Source: Prevotella sp. CAG:732
Lineage (GTDB): Bacteria > Bacteroidota > Bacteroidia > Bacteroidales > Bacteroidaceae
Reading direction: 5' to 3'
Assembly (NCBI GenBank): GCA_000436035.1
Contig: FR893268.1
Location: forward strand, 161,264 to 194,159
Length of the DNA stretch: 32,896 nt
A program made the translations under genes and the position numbers. This document shows positions 8,701 through 16,354 of this stretch, one piece after another. The notes under the pieces are model-generated. The model worked only from the letters and a program-made list of their open reading frames with translations. It ran no database searches and had not been told where the DNA came from. Positions within the stretch are counted from its first letter, which is position 1, and each line of letters starts with the position of its first letter.

Positions 8701-9559
8701 CTTCTCGTTTGTCAAGAAAGACGACATGCTGATTCGTTGGTACGACCGTGAGGACCATACCATCTTCGATGTATGTGCCGACGACCACTGTCAGCGATAT
8801 CAAGGCATCACCAAGGAGACCTCTCCTCACGTGGCAGAAGCGATTCGCCAGACGCTCGGACAAGTCTTGCTCGATGGCGAAGACATCTGTGACGCCCGCT
8901 TCTCCAAGTGCTGCGGAGGTGAAACCGAGGAGTTCCAATATTGTTGGGAAGATACCCCGAAGAGTTATCTCACCGCCGTGAGAGACCTGGTTTTGGGAGT
9001 GAAGAACGAAGAACACTCTTCACTCCAAGACGAGGCTACAGCTGAGCGATGGATTCGTTCCAACCCTCCTGCCTTCTGCAATACGACAGACAAGAAGATT
9101 CTCTCCCAGGTACTCAACGACTACGACCAGGAGACTGCCGACTTCTATCGCTGGAAGGTAACCTACAGCCAAGAGAAACTCCAACAACTCTTCGAGGAGA
9201 AACTGAAGATGAACTTCGGAGCCATCCTCGACATGAAAGCAGTGGAACGTGGCAAGAGTGGTCGCATCAGCAAGCTCCAAATCATCGGCGCAGAGAAGAC
9301 TTTTACTATTGGAAAGGAACTGGAGATTCGCCGTGCCCTGAGCGACACTCATCTTTACAGTTCAGCCTTCGTGGTAGATAAATATGACAAGGATGAGCAA
9401 GGCGTGCCACAACGATTCGAAATCATCGGAGCCGGTTGGGGACATGGCGTAGGTCTCTGCCAGATCGGTGCTGCCGTGATGGGTGAGCAAGGGTATGCCT
9501 ACAACGACATCCTCCTCCACTACTACCAGGGAGCAGAAATCAAACAACTCTATAAGTAA
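5711..9559 (+). CDS. Three-domain fusion: GT2 glycosyltransferase, DUF4922 GalT/HIT-like, SpoIID
   Basis: This 1282-residue protein combines domains usually found apart. Residues 1-250 form a divergent GT-A-like region. Residues 263-480 are a GT2 core (VVIPVFNREKTIADAV; metal motif LDSDD at 359-363; GEDYALGL near 447). Residues 560-700 match DUF4922, with CFLC (581-584) and HLHFQ (660-664), the HxHxQ signature of the GalT/HIT nucleotidyl-transferase or phosphorylase clan. After a short linker, 845-1282 is a SpoIID/LytB lytic-transglycosylase domain with the conserved Glu 959 (SSEMSA), AHAVISRSW and WGHGVGLCQIGA (1243-1254). There is no signal peptide or membrane segment, which is odd because SpoIID normally acts outside the membrane. 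ampG follows 34 bases downstream, so a role in cell-wall sugar recycling is a reasonable inference. The order of reactions is unknown. Confidence 0.85.
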   Translation: MREKIDLFLPCEDLMVAQEALTELHDNKTVQHINLLVSSDFAAQHQVPDGCTFVVIDRLESSNTITSIAENTDADYVIICTKTTPIKWGLYALERFLRTADDTGAVMIYSDHYSMVKDERLSQDGTSAVGKLEKHPVIDYQEGSLRDDFDFGSLWLIKSQCLRDYAAQTDRVDYLYAGLYDLRLYLSRMGEIFHLNEYLYTENELDTRKSGEKQFDYVNPRNREVQIEMEHACTQHLEKVGALIDTSYYRLPDFNEQDFEYEASVVIPVFNREKTIADAVKSALSQKANFKFNVIVVNNHSTDKTGEILSRIAHEMEEKNDKQAGRLIQIVPERRDLGIGGCWNVAINSDHCGKFAVQLDSDDLYSSPKTLQKIVDAFYKQKAAMMIGSYRMCDFDLNTLPPGLIDHKEWTEDNGCNNALRINGLGAPRAFFTPLVRQIQFPNTSYGEDYALGLAFSRRYRIGRIYDELYLCRRWGGNSDAALSIDRVNANNLYKDRLRTMELKARRQMLQGKADIMEDSSISRFFNRQLEKWDDARHRFRDLKHVETKKLSEEVRLQFNPARIVSTGAKIDKKTLGERPCFLCEKNRPKEQMSQQIDERFHLLVNPFPILPVHFTIPARKHQPQAIYKNYGEMHRFLSLHSELMVFYNGPKCGASAPDHLHFQAGTSGILPLQTNWQRLSRNLTDVISLNDEEKIAVLRDFIVPAFVIISKSEESDETLFHRLYKSMPMRGDETEPMINIIAWRKEDEYISVVIPREKHRPEAYFAEGDAQVMVSPGALDMSGLIITPREEDFHKLTEESATTILQECGISTEKMNSIVTKLKTSKEAETGAETATLYNNGKQPNVTVGIVSGQKIHFSLNKPYLAKGETVMGEQVVEFSEGGVLWNGNQYSKLTFHPQSADASFSLSDVTIGVNFHWERKETQTFLGTLRFVVEADKICAINELPVEKYLESVISSEMSATSSLELLKAHAVISRSWLLAQMKKRREVAASGNNFFSFVKKDDMLIRWYDREDHTIFDVCADDHCQRYQGITKETSPHVAEAIRQTLGQVLLDGEDICDARFSKCCGGETEEFQYCWEDTPKSYLTAVRDLVLGVKNEEHSSLQDEATAERWIRSNPPAFCNTTDKKILSQVLNDYDQETADFYRWKVTYSQEKLQQLFEEKLKMNFGAILDMKAVERGKSGRISKLQIIGAEKTFTIGKELEIRRALSDTHLYSSAFVVDKYDKDEQGVPQRFEIIGAGWGHGVGLCQIGAAVMGEQGYAYNDILLHYYQGAEIKQLYK

Positions 9560-9593
9560 TTAATAATTAACAATTAAGAATTAATAATTATTG
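9559..9593. repeat. AT-rich spacer repeat (TAATTAAGAATTA type)
   Basis: The gap between the fusion gene and ampG consists almost entirely of TAATTAATAATTAACAATTA-like sequence. Close relatives occur at 16323-16354 and 16904-16935. Confidence 0.5.
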
Positions 9594-10916
9594 ATGGGAA
9601 CAACGAGAAACAAAAGGAATCCATGGGCTTGGATTCCTACCCTATATTTTGCGGAAGGACTGCCTAATGTCATCGTGACAGCCCTTTCGGTGGTCATGTA
9701 CATGCAGATGGGACTCACCGATGCCGAGGTAGGTCTCTTCACAGGATGGCTTGCCCTGCCTTGGGTCATCAAACCCTTGTGGAGTCCTTTCATCGACCTC
9801 TTGAAGACCAAGCGTTGGTGGGTGCTCACGATGCAAGCGCTCATCGGAGCCTCCTTGGCAGGCATCGCTTTTTCGCTCCCTACCGCCTTTTGGTTTCAAG
9901 CCACGATGTGTTTCTTCTTCCTCATCGCCTTTTGCAGTGCCACCCACGACATTTCCGCCGATGGCTTCTACATGATAGAGCTAGACGAGCACAACCAGAC
10001 CAAGTTTGTCGGTTTGCGCAACACCTTCTATCGCCTCGCCATCATCTTCGTGAATGGTTTCTTGGTGATGTTGGCAGGAGTCTTACAGGTGATGTTCCGC
10101 AACCAGATTCGCTTCTCTTGGGCTTTGATATTCTATGGATTGGCAGGTATCTTCATCGGCTTGTGGCTCTACCACAGCCGCTTCATGCCAACTCCAAAGG
10201 AAGACGTGCAGACCGACAGAACGATTGGCGAGGTGGCACACGAACTGAAGAATATGTTCCGCACCTTCTTCGTCAAGTTTGGTGTGAAGGAAACGGTCTT
10301 CGTAATGCTCTTCCTCTTGTTCTATCGTTTCCCAGAGGCATTGCTCAACACGATGACCAAGACGTTCATCCTTCGTCCTAACTCACAGGGCGGACTGGGC
10401 ATGTCGCCTCAGGAATACGGTCTTGCCAATGGTACCGTGGGACTGATTGGTCTCTTGCTGGGTGGTATCATCGGTGGTATCTTGGTGAGTCGAGACGGTA
10501 TGAAGAAGTGGTTGTGGCCATTGGTTTGCGCCATCACCTTGCCAGACGTGGTGTATATCTACCTAAGTTACTCGCTCAACTCTGACATTGTGATGGTGAG
10601 CACCTGTCTCTTCATCGAGCAGTTTGGCTATGGTTTGGGCTTTACCGTGCTTACCTTATATATGTTATACTACAGCCAAGGCAAGTTCAAGACCTCCCAC
10701 TACTCCATCTGCACCGGTATCTCCTATCTCGGTTTGATGTTACCAGGCATGATTTCCGGCTATATGAAGGATATGTTGGGGTATCGCCACTTCTTCATCG
10801 TAGTCATGGCATGTTGCGCCATCACCTTCCTCGTCACCGCCTTCCTCAAGATAGATCCTAACTTCGGAAAGAAGGAAGAGGTTATCGATGAAGAGGATGA
10901 CGACATAGAGGAATAA
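9594..10916 (+). CDS. ampG: AmpG-like muropeptide permease (MFS)
   Basis: This 440-residue protein is a major facilitator with about 12 membrane helices. The opening motif (WIPTLYFAEGLPNVIV, then GLFTGWLALPWVIKPLWSP) is characteristic of AmpG, which imports GlcNAc-anhydroMurNAc peptides from the periplasm for peptidoglycan recycling. It ends in an acidic cytoplasmic tail (EEVIDEEDDDIEE). I start at ATG 9594; a TTG directly before it is in frame but unlikely. It follows the GT2-DUF4922-SpoIID gene after 34 bases and is probably in the same transcript, so uptake of cell-wall sugars and a protein with a cell-wall-cleaving domain are paired. The exact substrate could also be a shorter sugar. Confidence 0.85.
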   Translation: MGTTRNKRNPWAWIPTLYFAEGLPNVIVTALSVVMYMQMGLTDAEVGLFTGWLALPWVIKPLWSPFIDLLKTKRWWVLTMQALIGASLAGIAFSLPTAFWFQATMCFFFLIAFCSATHDISADGFYMIELDEHNQTKFVGLRNTFYRLAIIFVNGFLVMLAGVLQVMFRNQIRFSWALIFYGLAGIFIGLWLYHSRFMPTPKEDVQTDRTIGEVAHELKNMFRTFFVKFGVKETVFVMLFLLFYRFPEALLNTMTKTFILRPNSQGGLGMSPQEYGLANGTVGLIGLLLGGIIGGILVSRDGMKKWLWPLVCAITLPDVVYIYLSYSLNSDIVMVSTCLFIEQFGYGLGFTVLTLYMLYYSQGKFKTSHYSICTGISYLGLMLPGMISGYMKDMLGYRHFFIVVMACCAITFLVTAFLKIDPNFGKKEEVIDEEDDDIEE

Positions 10917-10983
10917 GACTTATAAACGTGGAGGCTTTCGATGCTAAACCACGGTCTTTACACCGAAAGAACTGCATCATAGC

Positions 10984-11064
10984 GATTGCGCGACATATGT
11001 CGTGCAATCAAATGACAAATGCCACGCAATCATACGACATATGTCGTGCGATTGCGTGGCATTT
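10984..11064. repeat. Two nested palindromes with common CGACATATGTCG core
   Basis: Between the convergent ampG and tsaC genes lie two palindromes. The first (10984-11009) is GATTGC-GCGACATATGTCGT-GCAATC with one mismatch. The second (11017-11064) is 48 bases, with outer 15-base arms AAATGCCACGCAATC and GATTGCGTGGCATTT matching perfectly and an inner ACGACATATGTCGT. The longer one could form a very stable hairpin on either strand and act as a bidirectional terminator, although there is no long U-tract. The shared core suggests a REP-like family. Confidence 0.7.
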
Positions 11065-11140
11065 CTTGAGTATCTACAAGCCTAGGCTCTTCCACTACAA
11101 GAAACGAGGGTAATCACCAATAAGGCCGAGGGTTTACGCT

Positions 11141-11713
11141 CTATCTGATAACTTTCACCTCGCCATTCTTCGAGAGCTTGACGATGCTAGATGGGGTGTG
11201 AGGCTTGTGCTCCTGACGACGTGACCAACATACGTAATCTACTTGCTCCAACAACTTAGGGTCGATGTCACAATAGTTCTGTGCAGCTGGCTCACCACTG
11301 ATGTTCGCACTGGTGCTCACTACAGGCTTCTGGAAACGATAGCAGAGTTGCTTGCTGAATGGTTCGTAAGTGACACGCATCGCCAAAGTGCCATCCTCTG
11401 CCACGAGATTGTTAGCAACACCAGTGGCATCATCCAAAATCACGGTAGTTGGCTTTACAGGCATAGCCACGTCGATAAACTGCCATGCCACCTCTGGTAC
11501 ATTGCGGAAATAGCGAGCCATGCGGTCGGCACTATCCACCAAACAGATGAGCGCCTTGCTGTCATCACGCTGCTTAATCTGATAAACCTTAGCCACTGCC
11601 TCTGGATTGGTTGCATCACAACCGATTCCCCAAACGGTATCCGTAGGATAGAGAATCACTCCACCCTTGCGCATACACTCCACTGCGTTCTTAATATCTT
11701 GTTCTTGAGTCAT
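11141..11713 (-). CDS. tsaC: L-threonylcarbamoyladenylate synthase (TsaC/Sua5 family)
   Basis: This 190-residue YrdC-domain protein makes the threonylcarbamoyl-AMP used for the t6A37 modification of ANN-decoding tRNAs. Visible family motifs are GGVILYPTDTVWGIGCDA near residue 20, the KQRDDSKAL loop, MRVTY and VSTSANISGEPA. Its length corresponds to the short TsaC form without the C-terminal Sua5 domain. It is the last gene of the prfC-ClC-fmt-tsaC series, 38 bases after fmt. The start ATG at 11713 gives the normal N-terminus. Downstream lies the twin palindrome that separates it from convergent ampG. Confidence 0.93.
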   Translation of the reverse strand: MTQEQDIKNAVECMRKGGVILYPTDTVWGIGCDATNPEAVAKVYQIKQRDDSKALICLVDSADRMARYFRNVPEVAWQFIDVAMPVKPTTVILDDATGVANNLVAEDGTLAMRVTYEPFSKQLCYRFQKPVVSTSANISGEPAAQNYCDIDPKLLEQVDYVCWSRRQEHKPHTPSSIVKLSKNGEVKVIR

Positions 11714-11751
11714 TGTTTGATTCCTCCAATATAATTTGATTTTAAACTGTC

Positions 11752-12735
11752 TTAGATGCTCTTGTATAGTTCGATGTCACGCATTCCATTGAGGAAGTCA
11801 CGTGCCTCCATACGTTTCTTGCCACTGATTTGGATGGTCTCCAACTGTAGCCACTCATCCTCACAGGCGATGAGCAACTGCTTGCCTTCCACCTTCAGAC
11901 TACCCACAGCTACATCAGCAGCTATAGCTTTACCAGTCTTGCTAGTCTTAAATACCTTCAACACCTGCGCCTTGCCACCTTCCTTCTGAATCTCAGTCCA
12001 TGCACCTGGATATGGCGAGAGACCACGTATGAAGTCATATACCTTCTTGGCTGGCTGATGGAGATGGATACGGCAGGTATCCTTGAATATCTTTGGCGCA
12101 ACATGGAGAACGGTATCTGTGGCAATCATTTCCTCCTGAGGCATTGACTCAATGTTGCCGTTAGCGGCAATCAACTTATCTATCGTCTCTACCGCAATCT
12201 CAGCACCCAAGTGCATCAATCCGTCATAGACATACTCCACATCGGCATCATCCGGGATGGCGAAAGGCTTCTGCATGATGATGCGACCGGTGTCTATGTC
12301 ATGGTCGAGGAAGAAGGTAGTGACACCCGTCTCCGTCTCACCATTGATGACCGCCCAGTTGATAGGAGCTGCACCACGATACTGAGGAAGCAACGCTGCA
12401 TGAACATTGAAGGTACCAAAGCGAGGCATATCCCATACCACCTCTGGCAACATGCGGAACGCTACCACCACTTGCAAGTCGGCTTGATAGCTACGCAACT
12501 GCTCCACAAACTCCGGGTCCTTCATCTTGACTGGTTGCAACACAGGCAAGCCCTGCGACAAGGCATACTGCTTCACCTGTGATGGTTGCAAGGTATCTTG
12601 ATGGCGACCCACAGGTTTATCAGGCTGAGTCACCACAGCCACCACGTTATATCCGCCTTCTACAAGGCTCTTGAGGGACTCCACCGCAAACTCCGGGGTT
12701 CCCATAAATATGATTTTTAAATCTTCTTTCTTCAT
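11752..12735 (-). CDS. fmt: Methionyl-tRNA formyltransferase
   Basis: This 327-residue enzyme formylates initiator Met-tRNA using 10-formyl-tetrahydrofolate. The N-terminal domain shows IIFMGTPEFAVESL, the catalytic NVHAALLPQYRGAAPINWA (Asn, His) and DHDIDTGRI (Asp), followed by the C-terminal tRNA-binding domain (PKIFKDTCRIHL to RDFLNGMRDI). I chose ATG 12735 (MKKEDLKIIFMG); a longer frame upstream would overlap the end of the ClC gene, whose stop is 10 bases away. Its pairing with the ClC gene and tsaC follows the usual Bacteroidales gene order as far as I recall. Confidence 0.95.
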   Translation of the reverse strand: MKKEDLKIIFMGTPEFAVESLKSLVEGGYNVVAVVTQPDKPVGRHQDTLQPSQVKQYALSQGLPVLQPVKMKDPEFVEQLRSYQADLQVVVAFRMLPEVVWDMPRFGTFNVHAALLPQYRGAAPINWAVINGETETGVTTFFLDHDIDTGRIIMQKPFAIPDDADVEYVYDGLMHLGAEIAVETIDKLIAANGNIESMPQEEMIATDTVLHVAPKIFKDTCRIHLHQPAKKVYDFIRGLSPYPGAWTEIQKEGGKAQVLKVFKTSKTGKAIAADVAVGSLKVEGKQLLIACEDEWLQLETIQISGKKRMEARDFLNGMRDIELYKSI

Positions 12736-12745
12736 TTCATTTAAT

Positions 12746-14548
12746 TTATTCTGCCGACATATCCGCCACAATCTGGCGATAAGTGGAATAGACCGTGGTA
12801 CGACTCAGATAGCCCACCAAGACACCACTCATATCGACCACAGGCAACTGGGCGGCATCGGTCTCGTCAAACTTCCTCATCACCTCATCCATCGGTTCAT
12901 GGTCACTGACCACCGCAGAGGGTTGAAGCATCAACTGGCGAACCGTAAAGCGATTGTATAGTTCGGTACGGAAGATAATATGTCTAACCTTTGTAATATC
13001 GATGATGCCCAAGAGCACACCACCTTTATCCACCACAGGCAAGAAGTTGTTGTTGCTTCGACTTATCTCAGACACCAACTTAGACATCGGAAGGTCTGGA
13101 CTCACTGGGTGATAATCCTTTGCCACCAAACTCTGCATACCCATCAACGTGAGGGCGGCCTTGTCGATATGGTGGGTGAGCAACTTTCCTTCTCGTGCCA
13201 ATCGAAGCGCATAGATACTATGACTCTCGAAGATGCTGATGGTCAGGAAGGAACTGATGCAGACAATCATCAATGGCATAAACAACTGATAACCACCCGT
13301 CAACTCAGCTATCAAGAAGATACCTGTCAATGGAGCATGCATTACTCCCGTCATCACACCCGCCATACCCATCAAGGTGAAGTTCTGTTCCGGAACATAA
13401 ACACCGATTTGGTTCATGTTCCAAAGGCGTGAGAAGAAGAAGCCTGCGAAACCTCCAATAAAGAGGGATGGCGCAAACGTACCTCCGCATCCGCCACTAC
13501 CATTGGTAGCAGAAGTAGCAAAGACCTTGGTAAAGGTAACCAGTCCGATATAGAGAATCAACAGTTGGCTGTGCCCATAAAACAAGGAATTGCCCATCAC
13601 CTGGTTCCAATCGGCTTCCGTCCTACCCTTCAAAAGGATATTGACAGCAGAATAACCCTCACCATAGAGAGACGGAAACAGGAAGATGAGGCTACTCAAC
13701 ACGAGACCACCCACCAAGAGTTTGAGATAAGGACGCTTGCCCAACTTGGCAAAGAAACCCTCACAAGCCGACATGGTTCGCATGAAATATAAACTCACGA
13801 AACCACAGAAAACTCCCAGCAAGATACAAGCTGGCAATCGGTCCAACTCCCAAGGATTGGTCAGCGTGAAGTCGAAAAGCGACTTCTCTCCCATCAAGAT
13901 GTAAGAGAAACAAGTAGCCGTGACGCATGAAATCAAGATAGGCAAAAGGGATGCCATGGACAAATCGACCATTAGCACCTCCAGGGTGAAGACGAGTCCG
14001 GCAATCGGTGCCTTGAAGATGCCTGCAATGGCTGCACTGGCACCACAACCCACCAACATGATCATCGTCTTCTTGTTCATCCTGAATATCTGTCCCAAGT
14101 TACTGCCGATGGCAGAACCGGTCAGCACGATAGGAGCCTCGGCACCCACAGATCCACCAAAACCGATGGTGATACCAGATGCCACCACCGATGACCAGCA
14201 GTTGTGGCTCTTCAGCTTCGACTGCTTGGTGGAGATGGCATAGAGCACCCTCGTGATACCATGCGAGATATTGTCTCTCACCACATATTTGATAAAGAGC
14301 GACGTGAGATAGATACCCACGATAGGAAAGAGAAGGAACAACAAGTTGTAAGTGTTCTTCTCAAATCCCGACGTAAGCAAGACTTGTATCTCATGCACAA
14401 TACTATGCAGAAAATAACCTGCCACAGAGGCAAGCACACCGATGACAAAAGCCAGGACCAGCGTCATCTGGCGATCGGAGATATGCTCCTTCTGCCAATC
14501 GACTACCCGCACCATCACACCAGGTTTCTCCGCCATTTCATCTATCAT
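12746..14548 (-). CDS. ClC chloride channel/transporter with C-terminal CBS pair
   Basis: This 600-residue protein has the ClC membrane domain (about residues 25-450) and two CBS domains at the C-terminus. Ion-pathway motifs are NISHGI (Ser 95), GSVGAEAP with the gating glutamate (Glu 137), GGTFAPSLFIGG, and LTGGYQLF with the conserved pore tyrosine. At the position of the internal proton-transfer glutamate of Escherichia coli ClC (second Glu of FIIEEM), this protein has FTLEV, that is Val 191; Val at this site is found in several ClC channels rather than H+/Cl- exchangers. The start is either MIDEMAEK at 14548 or the second Met five codons later. It sits between prfC and fmt on the same strand and probably shares their transcript. 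Confidence 0.93.
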   Translation of the reverse strand: MIDEMAEKPGVMVRVVDWQKEHISDRQMTLVLAFVIGVLASVAGYFLHSIVHEIQVLLTSGFEKNTYNLLFLLFPIVGIYLTSLFIKYVVRDNISHGITRVLYAISTKQSKLKSHNCWSSVVASGITIGFGGSVGAEAPIVLTGSAIGSNLGQIFRMNKKTMIMLVGCGASAAIAGIFKAPIAGLVFTLEVLMVDLSMASLLPILISCVTATCFSYILMGEKSLFDFTLTNPWELDRLPACILLGVFCGFVSLYFMRTMSACEGFFAKLGKRPYLKLLVGGLVLSSLIFLFPSLYGEGYSAVNILLKGRTEADWNQVMGNSLFYGHSQLLILYIGLVTFTKVFATSATNGSGGCGGTFAPSLFIGGFAGFFFSRLWNMNQIGVYVPEQNFTLMGMAGVMTGVMHAPLTGIFLIAELTGGYQLFMPLMIVCISSFLTISIFESHSIYALRLAREGKLLTHHIDKAALTLMGMQSLVAKDYHPVSPDLPMSKLVSEISRSNNNFLPVVDKGGVLLGIIDITKVRHIIFRTELYNRFTVRQLMLQPSAVVSDHEPMDEVMRKFDETDAAQLPVVDMSGVLVGYLSRTTVYSTYRQIVADMSAE

Positions 14549-14575
14549 TTTTCTTTCCTCTTTTCTTTATCGGTT

Positions 14576-14644
14576 CTTCTATTTCTACAAGAAGGCTGTC
14601 CTCCTTTTCTACAAGAGAGTTACTCCTCCTTTTCTACAGGAGGA
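14576..14644. repeat. Three tandem 24-25-base units with TTTCTACA loop
   Basis: In the 120-base prfC-ClC spacer the octamer TTTCTACA occurs at 14582, 14606 and 14631, periods of 24 and 25. In units 1 and 3 it sits in a 9-base loop of short hairpins whose stems differ: CTTCT/AGAAG (14576-14594) and TCCTCC/GGAGGA (14624-14644). In unit 2 the stem is imperfect. Conserved loop with changing but paired stem suggests a functional RNA or protein-binding element. Confidence 0.55.
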
Positions 14645-14668
14645 ATTGTCCTCCCCATTCTCACTACA

Positions 14669-16255
14669 TCAAAACTCAGAGGTGAAGTGGAACTTGATAT
14701 GCTCGAAGTCTTGCTGCGCCATGCCCAATACATAGCCAGAGTCGGCGAGGAACACATCTCTTCCCTCGATGTCCTTTGCCATATACTGATACTTGCGCTT
14801 CTTGAAGTTCTCCAACTCCTTCTCGTCGTCAGCCTCAATCCAACAAGCCTTGTGCAAGTGAACAGGCTCCCAACGACACTTGGCATTGTACTCGTTCTCC
14901 AAGCGATACTGGATGACCTCGAACTGCAACTGTCCTACGGTACCCACGATGCGGCGACCATTGAACTGATTGACAAACAACTGTGCCACACCTTCGTTCA
15001 TCAACTGCTCCAAACCCTTCTGGAACTGCTTGCTCTTCATTGGGTCGTCGTTCTCGATGTACTTGAACAACAATGGAGAGAAACTTGGCAAACCACGGAA
15101 GTGAATCTTCTCACCCTCGGTCAAGGTATCGCCAATCTTGAAGATGCCATTGTCTGGCAAACCTACGATGTCGCCTGGATAAGCCTCATCAATGGTACTC
15201 TTGCGTTGCGCCATAAACTGGGTTGGTGAAGAGAAACGCACGGTCTTGTCGAGACGTACATGATAATATGGCTGGTTGCGCACGAACTTACCAGAGCAAA
15301 TCTTGCAGAATGCAATACAAGAGCGGTGGTTAGGGTCGATGTTGGCGGTAATCTTGAAGATGAAGCCCGTAAACTTAGGCTCCTCTGGCTCCACCTCACG
15401 CTCCTCTGCCTGGGTAGGCTTTGGAGAAGGTGCTATCTGAACGAAGCAATCCAAGAGTTCCTGCACACCGAAGTTGTTCAAGGCTGAACCAAAGAACACC
15501 GGAGCCACCTCGGCTGAACGATAGGTCTCCACGTCAAACTCCGGATAGACACCATCCACGAGTTCGAGTTCCTCACGAAGTTGAGAAGCCTCACGCTCTC
15601 CCACATGCTGGTCGAGCTCCTCGGAGTTGATGTCCACCTCCACTTTCTCTGTCACACGCTGTTTGTTAGGTGTGAAGAGGTTCAACTGATGTTCATAGAT
15701 ATTATAGACGCCCTTGAATCTAGCACCTTGACCAATTGGCCAAGACAATGGGCGCACCTTGATTTTCAATTCTTCCTCCAGTTCATCGAGTACGTCGAAT
15801 GGGTCACGACCCTCACGGTCCATCTTGTTGATGAAGATGATAACGGGAGTATTACGCATACGGCACACCTCCATCAACTTACGGGTCTGTGCCTCCACGC
15901 CCTTGGCAGAATCGACCACAATGATGGCTGAGTCAACGGCGGGGAGCGTACGATAGGTATCCTCGGCGAAGTCCTGGTGTCCAGGAGTATCGAGAATATT
16001 CACCTTATATGGGTCGCCAGTCTGTCCGTCTGGAAGATAATCAAACTCCATCACGGATGTAGAGACAGAGATACCACGCTGCTTCTCAATGTCCATCCAG
16101 TCGGAAGTGGCTGTCTTGCGAATCTTATTATTCTTGACGGCACCTGCCACCTGAATCTGTCCACCGAAGAGCAGGAACTTTTCGGTCAATGTTGTCTTAC
16201 CAGCATCAGGGTGAGAAATGATGGCAAATGTTCTTCTTCTTTCTATTTCTTTCAT
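14669..16255 (-). CDS. prfC: Peptide chain release factor 3 (RF3)
   Basis: This 528-residue translational GTPase recycles RF1/RF2 from the ribosome after peptide release. The G domain shows the P-loop SHPDAGKTT (14-22), the switch I region EKQRGISV, DTPGHQDF and NKMD, followed by the RF3-specific domain 2 and C-terminal domain (GRRIVGTVGQLQFEVIQYRLENEY region). RF3 is told apart from EF-G by MEIEKQRGIS-like switch I, its shorter length and the lack of EF-G domains IV-V. It starts at ATG 16255. The gene precedes the ClC gene and is preceded by a 99-base AT-rich gap in which no TAnnTTTG promoter is obvious. Confidence 0.95.
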   Translation of the reverse strand: MKEIERRRTFAIISHPDAGKTTLTEKFLLFGGQIQVAGAVKNNKIRKTATSDWMDIEKQRGISVSTSVMEFDYLPDGQTGDPYKVNILDTPGHQDFAEDTYRTLPAVDSAIIVVDSAKGVEAQTRKLMEVCRMRNTPVIIFINKMDREGRDPFDVLDELEEELKIKVRPLSWPIGQGARFKGVYNIYEHQLNLFTPNKQRVTEKVEVDINSEELDQHVGEREASQLREELELVDGVYPEFDVETYRSAEVAPVFFGSALNNFGVQELLDCFVQIAPSPKPTQAEEREVEPEEPKFTGFIFKITANIDPNHRSCIAFCKICSGKFVRNQPYYHVRLDKTVRFSSPTQFMAQRKSTIDEAYPGDIVGLPDNGIFKIGDTLTEGEKIHFRGLPSFSPLLFKYIENDDPMKSKQFQKGLEQLMNEGVAQLFVNQFNGRRIVGTVGQLQFEVIQYRLENEYNAKCRWEPVHLHKACWIEADDEKELENFKKRKYQYMAKDIEGRDVFLADSGYVLGMAQQDFEHIKFHFTSEF

Positions 16256-16322
16256 ACCTTAATATAATACCTATTTAAATATTGATACATTATATATATG
16301 CTTGCGAGAATTACTATGCGCG

Positions 16323-16354
16323 AGCCATAATTATTAATTCTTAATTATAAATTA
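16323..16354. repeat. AT-rich spacer repeat
   Basis: Sequence AATTATTAATTCTTAATTAT and the bases after it fill the end of the spacer next to the DUF4924 stop. It is the reverse-complement relative of the repeat at 9559-9593. Confidence 0.45.

Noticed and set aside
10928..11113. 61-residue frame downstream of ampG
   Set aside because: It lies over the two palindromes, and its translation simply follows the repeat; no protein-like features.
14204..15229. 341-residue plus-strand frame spanning the ClC start and prfC
   Set aside because: It crosses two real genes and the hairpin repeat spacer and has no family features.
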